Virus record (IMG/VR): IMGVR_UViG_3300047388_000140
Location: 1 to 48,008 of that record
Strand: one strand, 5' to 3'
DNA: 48,008 nt
Source of the DNA: a virus
Below the pieces are notes generated by a model that saw only the letters and a list, made by a program, of their open reading frames with translations, did no database searches and was not told where the DNA came from. A program made the position numbers and the translations under genes. Shown here in pieces: positions 25,296 to 32,878 of this stretch; position 1 is the first letter of the stretch; each line of letters begins with the position of its first letter.

Positions 25296-26633
25296 TTGGA
25301 AAATCTAAGCGTAGTTTTCTGCACGACTTGCAAAGGCCGCGCGCACCACGTGAAGCAAACGCTGCCGCAAAACCTCGCAGACAATCCCGATGCGCGGTTC
25401 GTTCTTCTCAACTACAACAGCGGCGACGATCTAGTTTCTTACATCACTGAACATCACAGAGCCGATATCGATTCTGGCCGGCTGGCATTCTACTCGACCT
25501 ACGAGCCTGAACGCTTCCAGATGGCTCACGCTAAGAACATGGCGCACCGGCTCGGCATCCTCGAGGGCGCCGATATCCTGGTGAACCTCGACGCTGATAA
25601 CTTCGCCGGCCGCGGCTTCGCGAAATACCTACAGGACGAGTTCGCGGCGGCGGCGTATTGTGGGCGTGAATACTTCATGTGGGCCAAAATGGTCAAGGGC
25701 GAGCTCGCCCGCGGCATCAACGGGCGCATGGCCGTGACCCGCAACGCCTTCCTGATGGCCGGCGGATACGACGAGAAGTACAACACGTGGGGACCGGACG
25801 ATGAGGACTTCAAGGTCCGACTTCGCATGCTCGGGATCGAAGACGCCGAAATTGATCCGCGCTATCTGGACGCGGTAAAGCACACTGACAGGGCACGCTT
25901 CAGGGAGTATCCAGAGGTGGCAGGCGTTGCGTACGGCGAGCGCGCCGCTTGCAGCCCGGCGAATCCTATTGCCAACTTCGGCAAGGTCGGGCTTGGCACG
26001 GTCTGCCGCAACAAGGCAGGGAAGCAGCGCGTTATCGGGCCGATCCCAACGAGGATTTTTGGGATTGGGATGCACAAGACCGGCACTACGTCGCTCGATA
26101 AGGCGTTCGGCGTGATCGGCATCAACTCTCACCACTGGGGCACGGCGAACTGGGCGCGCGACGTCTGGCAGCAGGTAACAATGGATGGCCGATCCGCACT
26201 GGTCGACCGGCATTATGCGTTCTGCGATCTACCGTTCACGATTTTGTTCAGAGAATTGGACGAGGCCTATCCCGGCTCCAAGTTCATTCTGACGGTGCGG
26301 CCAGAGGAAGCCTGGCTGCGCAGCGTTGAACGGCACTGGGACGCGGCAACAAATCCGCATCGGCAATTCTGGGACATCGCGCCCTTCACACACAAGATGC
26401 ACCAGCTTGTCTACGGCTGCAAGAACCCGGACCGCGCGACGTTCGCGGCGCGATATCACCGGCACAATGCGGAAGTCTGGGAGTACTTCAAAGACCGGCC
26501 GAACGATCTACTCACGCACCACCTGGGCGACGGATGGGGCAAGCTGTGCTGGTTCCTCGACCGGCCCGCGCCGACGGTTCCATACCCGCACGAATTGCAA
26601 ACAAAGGCGTACGCGCCTGACTTTCAAATATAG
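25296..26633 (+). CDS. Glycosyltransferase (GT-A) fused to a sulfotransferase
   Basis: A 445-residue two-domain enzyme, TTG 25296 with GGGAGGG just upstream. Residues 1-235 are a GT-A (GT2/galactosyltransferase-like) fold: start SVVFCTTCKGR, DAD at 99-101 for metal and nucleotide-sugar, and GPDDEDF at 166-172 as the acceptor-side acid motif. Residues about 253-445 are a PAPS-dependent sulfotransferase: 5'-phosphosulfate loop FGIGMHKTGTTSLDKAF (K261, T264, S266) and the 3'-phosphate motif ILTVRPEEAWLRSVE (R335, S343). One chain could add a sugar and sulfate it. Lone sulfotransferases are rare in phages. It may act on the secreted fibres encoded nearby, or on host glycans. Confidence 0.85.
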   Translation: MENLSVVFCTTCKGRAHHVKQTLPQNLADNPDARFVLLNYNSGDDLVSYITEHHRADIDSGRLAFYSTYEPERFQMAHAKNMAHRLGILEGADILVNLDADNFAGRGFAKYLQDEFAAAAYCGREYFMWAKMVKGELARGINGRMAVTRNAFLMAGGYDEKYNTWGPDDEDFKVRLRMLGIEDAEIDPRYLDAVKHTDRARFREYPEVAGVAYGERAACSPANPIANFGKVGLGTVCRNKAGKQRVIGPIPTRIFGIGMHKTGTTSLDKAFGVIGINSHHWGTANWARDVWQQVTMDGRSALVDRHYAFCDLPFTILFRELDEAYPGSKFILTVRPEEAWLRSVERHWDAATNPHRQFWDIAPFTHKMHQLVYGCKNPDRATFAARYHRHNAEVWEYFKDRPNDLLTHHLGDGWGKLCWFLDRPAPTVPYPHELQTKAYAPDFQI

Positions 26634-26641
26634 GAGAAAAC

Positions 26642-26752
26642 ATGACGAGACAATTTATAGCTCACCGCAAACGGAAAAAGAGGTTGAAGAAGCTTATGCC
26701 CGCGCCGGTTCAGGAGCCGGTCGCACCCGTCGAGAAGGGCGGCGACGGATGA
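26642..26752 (+). CDS. Small basic peptide
   Basis: 36 residues with a strong ribosome site (TAGGAGAAAAC before ATG 26642). A Lys/Arg-rich start (AHRKRKKRLKKLMP) is followed by a Pro/Val-rich tail. Its stop overlaps the start of the next gene (ATGA at 26749), which suggests coupling. Function unknown; possibly a nucleic-acid-binding or leader peptide. Confidence 0.55.
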   Translation: MTRQFIAHRKRKKRLKKLMPAPVQEPVAPVEKGGDG

Positions 26753-27669
26753 AGGCGCTTATCCTCATCGCTCTGGCATGGTGCGCGCACGGTCAAACGT
26801 GCGCGTACACTACCGGAAAGTTTCCCGTGGGTCAAATCACCGTCTACCGTAATGGCGCGATCACACGGCAAGGAACGGATTTCACCTTCAAAGTGATCGC
26901 GGGCGCGCCAGTGATCACTCCCATTAACTGGGCGCCGGGCGATCAGTTCTCGACGGTGTTCTCAATCCAGATTCCGCTCACCGCAGGCACGATCTCCTAC
27001 ACCAGCTTTCGGATCTGGCAGGAGAATTGGACCTGTCCGGGGACTGCGCCGCCTTCGAACGTTAAGACGATCTCAGTAGACTCGGGAACCATCACGGCCG
27101 GCGTGGAGCTCGTCTCTACTGGGCCGAATATGGAAATCCCCATCATGACCAATATCCCGGGCGAACGGCGATTCGATATGGTCACCGTCTGTACGACCGT
27201 TCGATTCCTGGGACAGACGCGGGTTCAGATGTCAATCGGCCGGGCGGGGACGAACCATACCGAATTAACCGGCGTGATGGTTCCGCTTGCCAATGCCAGC
27301 GACAATTCTAACTGCTGGACGGCTCGACCTGCAGTCCCGCAATTCAGCGGGCCGTATGATCTCGTTGCCTATGTCGAGGTCTTCTCTCAAGACGCGAATA
27401 ACAATGAGATTCCCGGAATCATCAATTCTCTGTCAGGCGGCCAGCTAACGTGGGAGATTGCCTATTTTCCGGGCAATATCGGCGCGCTCGCAGTGACAGG
27501 GAAGGCGCTCGGATCTCCCGTGCTCGAATGTTCTGGGTCGGGTTCTCATGTGGACCCATTGACGGGCAAGACGTATACCTTTGATTGTGCTGGGCTGCTT
27601 TGGGCTAAGCTACCCAATACATCAATTGTAGGAACCTCAATGATCCCGACCGCGGGCACTTGGAAATAA
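26749..27669 (+). CDS. Secreted hypothetical protein
   Basis: A 306-residue protein with a signal peptide (MKALILIALAWCAHGQ) and ATGA coupling to the 36-residue frame. The mature N-terminus (PVGQITVYRNGAITRQGTDF...) resembles a small beta domain seen in phage and Acidobacteriota fibre proteins. The rest is beta-rich with scattered Cys. It is one of five Sec-signal proteins in this genome. Function is unknown; its place behind the glycosyltransferase-sulfotransferase makes it a candidate substrate. Confidence 0.75.
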   Translation: MKALILIALAWCAHGQTCAYTTGKFPVGQITVYRNGAITRQGTDFTFKVIAGAPVITPINWAPGDQFSTVFSIQIPLTAGTISYTSFRIWQENWTCPGTAPPSNVKTISVDSGTITAGVELVSTGPNMEIPIMTNIPGERRFDMVTVCTTVRFLGQTRVQMSIGRAGTNHTELTGVMVPLANASDNSNCWTARPAVPQFSGPYDLVAYVEVFSQDANNNEIPGIINSLSGGQLTWEIAYFPGNIGALAVTGKALGSPVLECSGSGSHVDPLTGKTYTFDCAGLLWAKLPNTSIVGTSMIPTAGTWK

Positions 27670-27680
27670 AAGGAGGATTT

Positions 27681-27818
27681 ATGAAAATGATGACGTGCGC
27701 AACGTGCAAAACTGAACACGAAAAGGGCGAGCGATGTCCCAATCAGCCAGACAATTACGTGCCGCGAAAGGTGCGCGAGGCAATGCGGATTGTCTATGAA
27801 TGGGCTAAAAATAAATAG
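27681..27818 (+). CDS. Small zinc-type protein
   Basis: 45 residues, strong ribosome site AGGAGG before ATG 27681. It has CATC near the N-terminus and a further Cys (ERCPNQP), enough for a small zinc knuckle, then a helical C-terminus. Last gene before the early promoter. Function unknown. Confidence 0.6.
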   Translation: MKMMTCATCKTEHEKGERCPNQPDNYVPRKVREAMRIVYEWAKNK

Positions 27819-27828
27819 AAAAGAATCC

Positions 27829-27857
27829 TTGACGCGGATAGCTAACTGATATATAGT
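27829..27857 (+). promoter_or_regulatory. Strong early promoter
   Basis: TTGACG (27829-27834), a 17-nt spacer and TATAGT (27852-27857) are near-consensus sigma-70 elements. The -10 ends 6 nt before ATG 27864, so the predicted start site is at the A of the ATG, which has no ribosome site upstream. A leaderless transcript is therefore expected. It drives the replication/recombination operon. Confidence 0.85.
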
Positions 27858-27862
27858 TAGCT
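27840..27862. promoter_or_regulatory. Operator overlapping the early -10
   Basis: Perfect inverted repeat AGCTAACT (27840-27847) / AGTTAGCT (27855-27862) with a 7-nt centre. It covers the -10 hexamer, so a bound dimer would block RNA polymerase. Candidate binders are the ribbon-helix-helix protein at 28160 or a host factor. Confidence 0.7.
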
Positions 27863-27863
27863 C

Positions 27864-28163
27864 ATGGAACACACAATTAAGTACGCAGAAACGAAACAGG
27901 GCGCACGATTCGAACGGCAGATTAGGCAGGCGTCATCTCTGTTGATGATCGGGGCGACCGTAAAATCTGGAAACGTAATCGGTACAGTGGTTCGCACAGG
28001 AGGCCGCGGTCCCGCTTCGATTCTTCGTACATCCGACGGCCAGGAGTACGAGATCATGCTAGGTCAATCTGCCGAATATCTCATTGGCGCTGAGGCCAAT
28101 TTGGCCAATTCTCTTCGTGAGTCTGCGATTCGTTCTGCGGTCATTGATTTGGAGGCGCTGTGA
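27864..28163 (+). CDS. First gene of early operon, hypothetical
   Basis: A 99-residue protein. Start ATG 27864 lies 6 nt after the -10. A helical N-terminus (YAETKQGARFERQIRQASSLL) is followed by a small beta section (GATVKSGNVIGTVVRTGG...) and a C-terminal helix. No family recognised. First-gene position suggests an early host-takeover or regulatory role. It is coupled to the next gene (GTGA). Confidence 0.75.
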   Translation: MEHTIKYAETKQGARFERQIRQASSLLMIGATVKSGNVIGTVVRTGGRGPASILRTSDGQEYEIMLGQSAEYLIGAEANLANSLRESAIRSAVIDLEAL

Positions 28164-28324
28164 AGCAGAAGAAAGACCAGCCGACGATTCTTGTGGCGGT
28201 TAAGCTGCCCGTCGACCTCAACCGCGCGGTGCACAAGCGATGCCTCCGAGATGGCATCATGAAGCGGTTCTTCATCGAACTGGCTATCCGCAAATTTCTG
28301 GAGGCATCCGATGTCCGCGCCTGA
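28160..28324 (+). CDS. Ribbon-helix-helix DNA-binding protein
   Basis: 54 residues, GTG 28160 with GGAGG upstream. The segment ILVAVKLPVDLNRAVHKRC followed by an amphipathic helix and IRKFLEAS fits an Arc/CopG-type ribbon-helix-helix fold: strand VAVKLP, then two helices. It is a candidate autorepressor for the inverted repeat at 27840-27862. The function is inferred. Confidence 0.65.
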   Translation: MKQKKDQPTILVAVKLPVDLNRAVHKRCLRDGIMKRFFIELAIRKFLEASDVRA

Positions 28325-28544
28325 ATCTCTTCCTGGCAATCCTACGGACGCAGGTCCGGACACTCGCAACAACGAACCGCCGCCCGCGTGGGACGATCTG
28401 ATGATGTTCGCCGAAGAGGAAAGCTGCTTCGCGCGTCGTCGGCATCGCGCCAATACCAAAGAAGGTCGCCGCTTTCTCGTCGAGGCTATTGACCGCGCGG
28501 AGGCGTTTCTTGCAGCAGCAAAGGAGGCGCTCGGTGCAGCATGA
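28311..28544 (+). CDS. Small hypothetical early protein
   Basis: A 77-residue protein with GGAGG before ATG 28311. Pro-rich N-terminus, then a helical C-terminal half (EGRRFLVEAIDRAEAFLAAAKEAL). Overlaps both neighbours by a few codons, as is typical of this operon. No family recognised. Confidence 0.65.
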   Translation: MSAPESLPGNPTDAGPDTRNNEPPPAWDDLMMFAEEESCFARRRHRANTKEGRRFLVEAIDRAEAFLAAAKEALGAA

Positions 28545-28707
28545 TAGCCAATGGCAGCAGTTTATCTCGCGCATGGCCGATATTGAGGAACAGGAAAATC
28601 GGCGGCGCAGACATGAGCACATCGGGCGCAAGCTATGGCTTGTGATCTGGACAGCGACGACTACCGCAGCGCTCGGTCTACTCATGAAATACATGGGGTG
28701 GCTATGA
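28534..28707 (+). CDS. Small tail-anchored membrane protein
   Basis: 57 residues from GTG 28534, with GGAGG 7 nt upstream. A charged helical N-terminus (ISRMADIEEQENRRRRHEHIG) is followed by one C-terminal transmembrane helix (LWLVIWTATTTAALGLLM). Its stop overlaps the next start (ATGA). Possible early membrane-associated factor; no family known. Confidence 0.6.
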   Translation: MQHDSQWQQFISRMADIEEQENRRRRHEHIGRKLWLVIWTATTTAALGLLMKYMGWL

Positions 28708-28982
28708 ACGGCTACGAAATGATCGGGCGGCAGAAGAAAGCCGACGCGCTATTCGCAACGCTTCGCGAGGCCAAGATCACGCTCGAACAAGCGCGTCTCG
28801 CCAGTGACGAAGATTGGGAGATGGCGGCGGCGGCTGCCCGCGTCAATCCGCCGAGCCCGGCAACAGTGAAGGTCGTCTTGGCGCTCTTGGAAAGGGCAGA
28901 GAAAGACGAAGAACGGAAGGCAGAGCAACGTTGGGAAGAGTCTCAAGAGTACGGGGCGAACCGATGCCCACGGAGGGAATAA
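28704..28982 (+). CDS. Small helical early protein
   Basis: A 92-residue protein, ATG 28704 coupled to the previous stop. Nearly all helical (KADALFATLREAKITLEQARLAS, VKVVLALLERAEKDEERK). No motif recognised. Part of the early operon. Confidence 0.65.
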   Translation: MNGYEMIGRQKKADALFATLREAKITLEQARLASDEDWEMAAAAARVNPPSPATVKVVLALLERAEKDEERKAEQRWEESQEYGANRCPRRE

Positions 28983-28984
28983 CT

Positions 28985-29263
28985 ATGCAGGCATTTTGGC
29001 TCACATTCACCGACGGTTCTCAGGCGTGCTGCGAGGGCGAATCCGCGTATCACGCTAAGAAAATCGCCGAACATTTCACCAAAAAGACCGTAGCTGGCGG
29101 CCAGTACGAGAACATCTCGGCGCAGAAACTTCCCTACCCTGCCAGTCCTGTTATCTGGCAGTTTGAGGACCCGATTAACGGAAAGTGTCCAACGTTTTGC
29201 CATAGCCCAAGAAAGTGCGTTGGTGGTGGATGCTGTCCGCAGTCATATTCTTGCACGGAGTGA
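28985..29263 (+). CDS. Cys-rich small early protein
   Basis: A 92-residue protein from ATG 28985 with GGAGG upstream. Beta strand QAFWLTFTDGSQACCEGES, helix AYHAKKIAEHFTKKT, then a Cys-rich tail (CPTFCHSPRKCVGGGCC) that may bind zinc. This pattern occurs in small early phage proteins near recombination genes. Function unknown. Confidence 0.7.
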   Translation: MQAFWLTFTDGSQACCEGESAYHAKKIAEHFTKKTVAGGQYENISAQKLPYPASPVIWQFEDPINGKCPTFCHSPRKCVGGGCCPQSYSCTE

Positions 29264-29268
29264 ACCTT

Positions 29269-29514
29269 ATGAAAAAGATTGATCCTACCGAACGCGCGCT
29301 GGACGCATACTTCCAGCTTGACACCGACCAGCGGGCGACGTTTGCGCTCGCTCTCAAGCACGTGGCGCGGTTCGCCGAGCAGATCGGACAGAGCGCGGCG
29401 CCGGCGCCTAAGCGCGGCCGCCCGGCCGGCAGCAAGAATCGCAAGGCTGACACGCCGAGCGCACAAGAGCTCGATCTGCGCCACAATAACGGCGCGGCTG
29501 CGGAGGGATTGTGA
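29269..29514 (+). CDS. Small protein with AT-hook-like motif
   Basis: 81 residues from ATG 29269 (GGAG about 8 nt upstream). A helical N-terminus (ERALDAYFQLDTDQRATFA...) and the basic KRGRPAGSKNRK segment, which looks like an AT-hook (GRP core). Placed directly before the ERF gene (GTG overlap), so a DNA-binding helper for recombination or replication is plausible. Confidence 0.65.
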   Translation: MKKIDPTERALDAYFQLDTDQRATFALALKHVARFAEQIGQSAAPAPKRGRPAGSKNRKADTPSAQELDLRHNNGAAAEGL

Positions 29515-30242
29515 CGCACGATCTTACCGTCCAGCAGCCGCGCGAGGTCGCCACGCAGCCAACCGTCATCGAGGTTATTCAGGCGCTGGCCGTCGATGAG
29601 CGCGTGAACGTCGAGAAGCTGGCCGCGCTCATGGGGCTGCAGGAGCGGGCTGAAGCACGCGAGGCTGAACGGCAGTTCAACATCGACCTTGCGGCAGCGA
29701 TGGCGGAAATGCCGACGATACGCAAGAATGCGGTCAAGGACATGGGCACGAAGGGATCGATTCCGTACGCCAACTACGAACAGCTCGACCGTATCATCAG
29801 GCCGATCGAGCAGAAATACGGATTCTGCCGAGTGTTCAGTACCGCACCGCTTGACAAGCCAGGCACGCTCATGACGCTGAAGCTGCTGCACAAGGGCGGC
29901 CACGCGATCACATCGACGCGCTACCAACCACCGGACCCGGGCCCGGGCCGCAACGAGACGCAGGCCATCGGCAGCGCGGACAGCTACGCGCGGCGATACC
30001 TGACGCTGGCAATCTGGAATATCGTCACAGTCGGCGCGGACGACGACGGCGTGCGTGCGAGCGCAATCACTCAGGACCAAGCCGACGACATCAACTCGCT
30101 GATCAGCGAGATCGGCATGACGGCAGCCGGTCGAGCTTCGTTCTTCGCGCTGGCCGATGTGAACTCAGTTGAAGAGATCCCGCAGCGCAGGTACCGCGAC
30201 ATCATGCAGGCGCTGCAGAGTAAGAGGGCGGCAAAGAAATGA
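29511..30242 (+). CDS. erf: ERF-family single-strand annealing protein
   Basis: A 243-residue protein, GTG 29511 overlapping the previous stop. It has the ERF family features: KGSIPYANYEQLDRIIRPIEQKYGF near the middle, the LLHKGGHAITS strand, and the closing AIGSADSYARRYLTLAIWNI before DDDG. ERF proteins anneal single strands during phage recombination. It stands three genes before a YqaJ exonuclease, making a Red-like pair with it. Length is normal for the family. Confidence 0.9.
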   Translation: MTHDLTVQQPREVATQPTVIEVIQALAVDERVNVEKLAALMGLQERAEAREAERQFNIDLAAAMAEMPTIRKNAVKDMGTKGSIPYANYEQLDRIIRPIEQKYGFCRVFSTAPLDKPGTLMTLKLLHKGGHAITSTRYQPPDPGPGRNETQAIGSADSYARRYLTLAIWNIVTVGADDDGVRASAITQDQADDINSLISEIGMTAAGRASFFALADVNSVEEIPQRRYRDIMQALQSKRAAKK

Positions 30243-30679
30243 ATATATATATTTCCTCATCGTGGAAACGGCGAGAAGATGTTAGGGCTCTCGCTGGACT
30301 GTTGCGGACATTCGGACATGAGGTGTATGATTTCACCGACCCGAAGTGCCGCAACACACCTGAGATCCCTCCAGAACGATTTCCTGTAACTTGGGATCCC
30401 GAAATTGGGGAATACTCGGACTACATATCCAGCGTCCCAGAGTGGCGTGAGGCTGTTGAATGTAATCGATCTGCGCTAGATCGCTGTGACGTAGTTGTGT
30501 TGTTATTACCCTGCGGCAACGATGCTCACGCAGACTGGGCGTATGCTGTCGGGCGTGGCAAACGGTCCTGCGTTGTCGGCGCACCTCCGAGCGGAGAACG
30601 TACGCCTACCCATCTTTGGGCAGACATCCTGCTTGACCGTACGGTCGAAGTGCCCCATTGGATTGCGGGGATTAAATGA
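30239..30679 (+). CDS. Nucleoside 2-deoxyribosyltransferase-like protein
   Basis: A 146-residue protein, ATG overlapping the ERF stop (ATGA). The pattern is of the nucleoside 2-deoxyribosyltransferase/TIR-like fold: IYISSSWKRREDV at the start, EVYDFTDP, then VVLLLPCGNDAHADWAYAVGRGK. Such enzymes swap bases on deoxyribonucleosides, and related phage proteins feed or modify nucleotide pools. The N-terminus is AT-rich. Enzyme activity is inferred from fold only. Confidence 0.65.
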   Translation: MNIYISSSWKRREDVRALAGLLRTFGHEVYDFTDPKCRNTPEIPPERFPVTWDPEIGEYSDYISSVPEWREAVECNRSALDRCDVVVLLLPCGNDAHADWAYAVGRGKRSCVVGAPPSGERTPTHLWADILLDRTVEVPHWIAGIK

Positions 30680-31404
30680 TTATCCACAACGTCGAGCAAG
30701 GCTCGCAGGAATGGCACGCGCTGCGCTGCGGCGTCCCGACGGCGTCGGAGTTCAGCAAGATCCTCACGCCGAAGGAAATGAAGCTCAGCGCGCAGGCGCC
30801 GGCGTATATGTACCGGCTTCTAGGCGAGTGGATGACCGGCCACGCGCAACAGACGATCGAGACCGATTACATGCAGATCGGCAAGGAACTGGAAGACCGC
30901 GCGGTTAAGGCGTATTGCTTCCAGGCCGAGTGCAAGGTCGAGCAAATCGGATTCGTGACGACGGACTGCGGGCGGTTCGGTTGCTCGCCGGATCGCTTCG
31001 TTATCGGCGCGCCGGGCGGCGTCGAAATCAAGACGCACCCGCAGGCTATCGGTGTTCACGTCGAAGCGATGATCAAGCGCTCGATGCCGGATGCCTACAA
31101 AGCGCAGGTTCAGGGCTGTCTTTGGATCTGCGAGCGCGAGTACTGGGATCTCGTTTCGTACACCGAAGAATTGCCGACGGTAATTGTGCGAGTCGGGCGC
31201 GATGAGAAATACATTACGGCATTGCGCGCCGGACTTGAAGCATTCGCCGACACCATGGCCGAACTGCGGCTCAAGCTCATGAACGAGTACGGACCATTCG
31301 AGCGAAAATCCGCGCCGGCGGACGATCCATACAACGGCATGGGAGTATCGGACGAAGACCTCGACGTCTTGATCAATCAGGGCGCGATTAGACCGCAATC
31401 ATAA
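30676..31404 (+). CDS. YqaJ/lambda-type exonuclease
   Basis: A 242-residue nuclease, ATG overlapping the previous stop. It starts HNVEQGSQEWHALRCGVPTASEF, the YqaJ family signature. Catalytic residues visible: D106 in SPDRF, E117 and K119 in VEIKT, Q134/Q136 in the following helix. It degrades one strand of double-stranded DNA to give substrate to the annealing protein (ERF at 29511). Length fits the family. Confidence 0.92.
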   Translation: MIIHNVEQGSQEWHALRCGVPTASEFSKILTPKEMKLSAQAPAYMYRLLGEWMTGHAQQTIETDYMQIGKELEDRAVKAYCFQAECKVEQIGFVTTDCGRFGCSPDRFVIGAPGGVEIKTHPQAIGVHVEAMIKRSMPDAYKAQVQGCLWICEREYWDLVSYTEELPTVIVRVGRDEKYITALRAGLEAFADTMAELRLKLMNEYGPFERKSAPADDPYNGMGVSDEDLDVLINQGAIRPQS

Positions 31405-31585
31405 AGTTATATGCCCGGAAGAGCGATGGTGTCTGCTATCTCAACTCTCACCTTAGCGACGACTCCGGGCGCCAGTTTCCCGCTGGTTCTGGCAGGGTAA
31501 GGAGAAACCAATGGCTTTCACACGCAGCCCGGAGGCCAGATGCTTTCCAGCGGGATTGAATGTATCACTCACAAAGGAAGAACGA

Positions 31586-31942
31586 ATGGCCAAGACAAAG
31601 AAGGTTGCCGAGTATCTGAAGTATTCATTTTCAGAAGAAGAAACGCGCGACAACGCAAAGAAGCTGGCGCGCAAGAACCAAGAACTCACTGAGCTTGAAT
31701 TGAAAAAGAAACAATTGGCCGCTGATATCAAGGCGGAAACCGACGCCGCGACAGCCGACGCCGCTAGGCTCGCTCGATGGGTAAACGATGAATACGATTT
31801 TCGCATGGTCGAATGCGAGATCGTGTACGATAGCCCGACCGCAGGCCGAAAGACAACCTACCGCATCGACACCGGAGAAATCGTTAAGGAAGAAAAGATG
31901 TCCTCCGATGAATCGCAGCAGGTCATTCAGTTTCAGGGGTAG
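31586..31942 (+). CDS. Helical early protein with coiled coil
   Basis: A 118-residue protein from ATG 31586 (AAAGGAAGAACG upstream); a second start at 31511 also has a strong GGAG site and would add 25 residues. The middle is a coiled coil (AKKLARKNQELTELELKKKQL); the end is beta (CEIVYDSPTAGRKTTYR, then IDTGEIV). The pattern matches small phage proteins found between exonuclease and replication genes. Function unknown. Confidence 0.7.
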   Translation: MAKTKKVAEYLKYSFSEEETRDNAKKLARKNQELTELELKKKQLAADIKAETDAATADAARLARWVNDEYDFRMVECEIVYDSPTAGRKTTYRIDTGEIVKEEKMSSDESQQVIQFQG

Positions 31943-31945
31943 CCC

Positions 31946-32452
31946 ATGACGCCTGAATGGTTGGCTCAAAACGAACTTTGCCAGCATGGAGAGCGCAGGA
32001 AGTTCTGCGCTCTCTGCGTTAAACTGGCGCCGATTTCCCACGGTAAGGATTGCTGTTGCTCTGGTTGTGTTCAAGATCGTTCCATCGAATGGCCCGAGCA
32101 CATGATCGAGGCCGAATGCACCAAATTGCTCGAACAGGACGGCTGGCGCGCGCTGCGCACGGACCCGGTGAGCGATCGAGGCAAGGGTAAAGGCTTCGGA
32201 GAATTAGGTATGGCCGATCACCTGTATTTGAGGTACAACTCGCTCGATAGCGGCGGAGTCGTGCGGGATCAGGTGCTTTGGATCGAGTTCAAATCCGCCA
32301 AGGGCAAGCCCGCGAAACATCAAATCGAATGGCACACGAAAGAGCGGGCGCGCGGTGCGCTTACCTGGATCGCTGGCGTTGACTTTCCGCCTTCCATCCA
32401 GGGATTCGTAATGAAGTACAGGCAAAGCGGATTGAATCGAGGTCGAGTGTGA
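31946..32452 (+). CDS. VRR-NUC-type nuclease
   Basis: A 168-residue protein. An N-terminal Cys/His cluster (C12, H14, C21, C24 and the CCCSGC run at 36-41) suggests zinc binding. It is followed by a PD-(D/E)xK core of the VRR-NUC type: E55/E57, GMADHLYLR with D91, WIEFKSAKGK with E114 and K116, then the helix HQIEWH. Such phage nucleases are probable Holliday junction or flap nucleases. It fits the recombination operon. Confidence 0.8.
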   Translation: MTPEWLAQNELCQHGERRKFCALCVKLAPISHGKDCCCSGCVQDRSIEWPEHMIEAECTKLLEQDGWRALRTDPVSDRGKGKGFGELGMADHLYLRYNSLDSGGVVRDQVLWIEFKSAKGKPAKHQIEWHTKERARGALTWIAGVDFPPSIQGFVMKYRQSGLNRGRV

Positions 32453-32721
32453 TTGAACATAACGGCAGACTGATGGAAACATTCGAAGAGATCGAGGCGC
32501 GCCGCGATGTTCTCGATTGGTGGAAATCTGATTGCGGCTGGGGCCGAACGACTCCAGTTATGGACCCTGATCCTCCAAAGTCTGAGCAACCGGGTATATT
32601 CAAAAAGCACACAGAAGTAGGACCTTCAGCCAGCCAAAAGCGCGACCGGCCGCACTCCAATTCATACGGGCTCAACAGCAAGGGCCGGAAATCGCATCAC
32701 AAGCCGGAGCCTGTCGCGTGA
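32449..32721 (+). CDS. Small hypothetical protein
   Basis: 90 residues from GTG 32449, overlapping the previous stop (GTGA). It has a helical N-terminus (METFEEIEARRDVLDWW) and a Lys/His/Ser-rich basic tail. No family recognised. Coupled to both neighbours. Confidence 0.6.
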   Translation: MIEHNGRLMETFEEIEARRDVLDWWKSDCGWGRTTPVMDPDPPKSEQPGIFKKHTEVGPSASQKRDRPHSNSYGLNSKGRKSHHKPEPVA

Positions 32722-32876
32722 ACCGTGTACAATCGAGGCTAGACAGGTCGCCGGAATCGGCGTATTATGTCTTTGGTGTCGCTGTCGGGCTTGCAACCTG
32801 GACACCACGGACCGGCGGATCCCGGTGGGTGGACTCACCTCCACCCATCCCGCCATGCCTCGGTGAGGGGGCTTAA
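32718..32876 (+). CDS. Small hypothetical protein, uncertain
   Basis: 52 codons from GTG 32718, whose GTGA overlaps the stop of the previous gene as elsewhere in this operon; the frame ends 2 nt before the next start. A short hydrophobic stretch (YYVFGVAVGLATW) and a Pro-rich tail. The same DNA can fold into a 10-bp hairpin (32824-32833 with 32840-32849), so the region may be regulatory instead. Confidence 0.4.
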   Translation: MNRVQSRLDRSPESAYYVFGVAVGLATWTPRTGGSRWVDSPPPIPPCLGEGA

Positions 32877-32878
32877 AA

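Noticed and set aside
26326-26748. Open extension upstream of the secreted protein at 26749
   Set aside because: It runs out of frame through the sulfotransferase domain. The signal peptide begins at 26749.
29175-30080. 301-codon minus-strand frame opposite the ERF gene
   Set aside because: Composition is Arg/Val/Ala biased as expected for a GC-rich shadow; no motif and no start signals.
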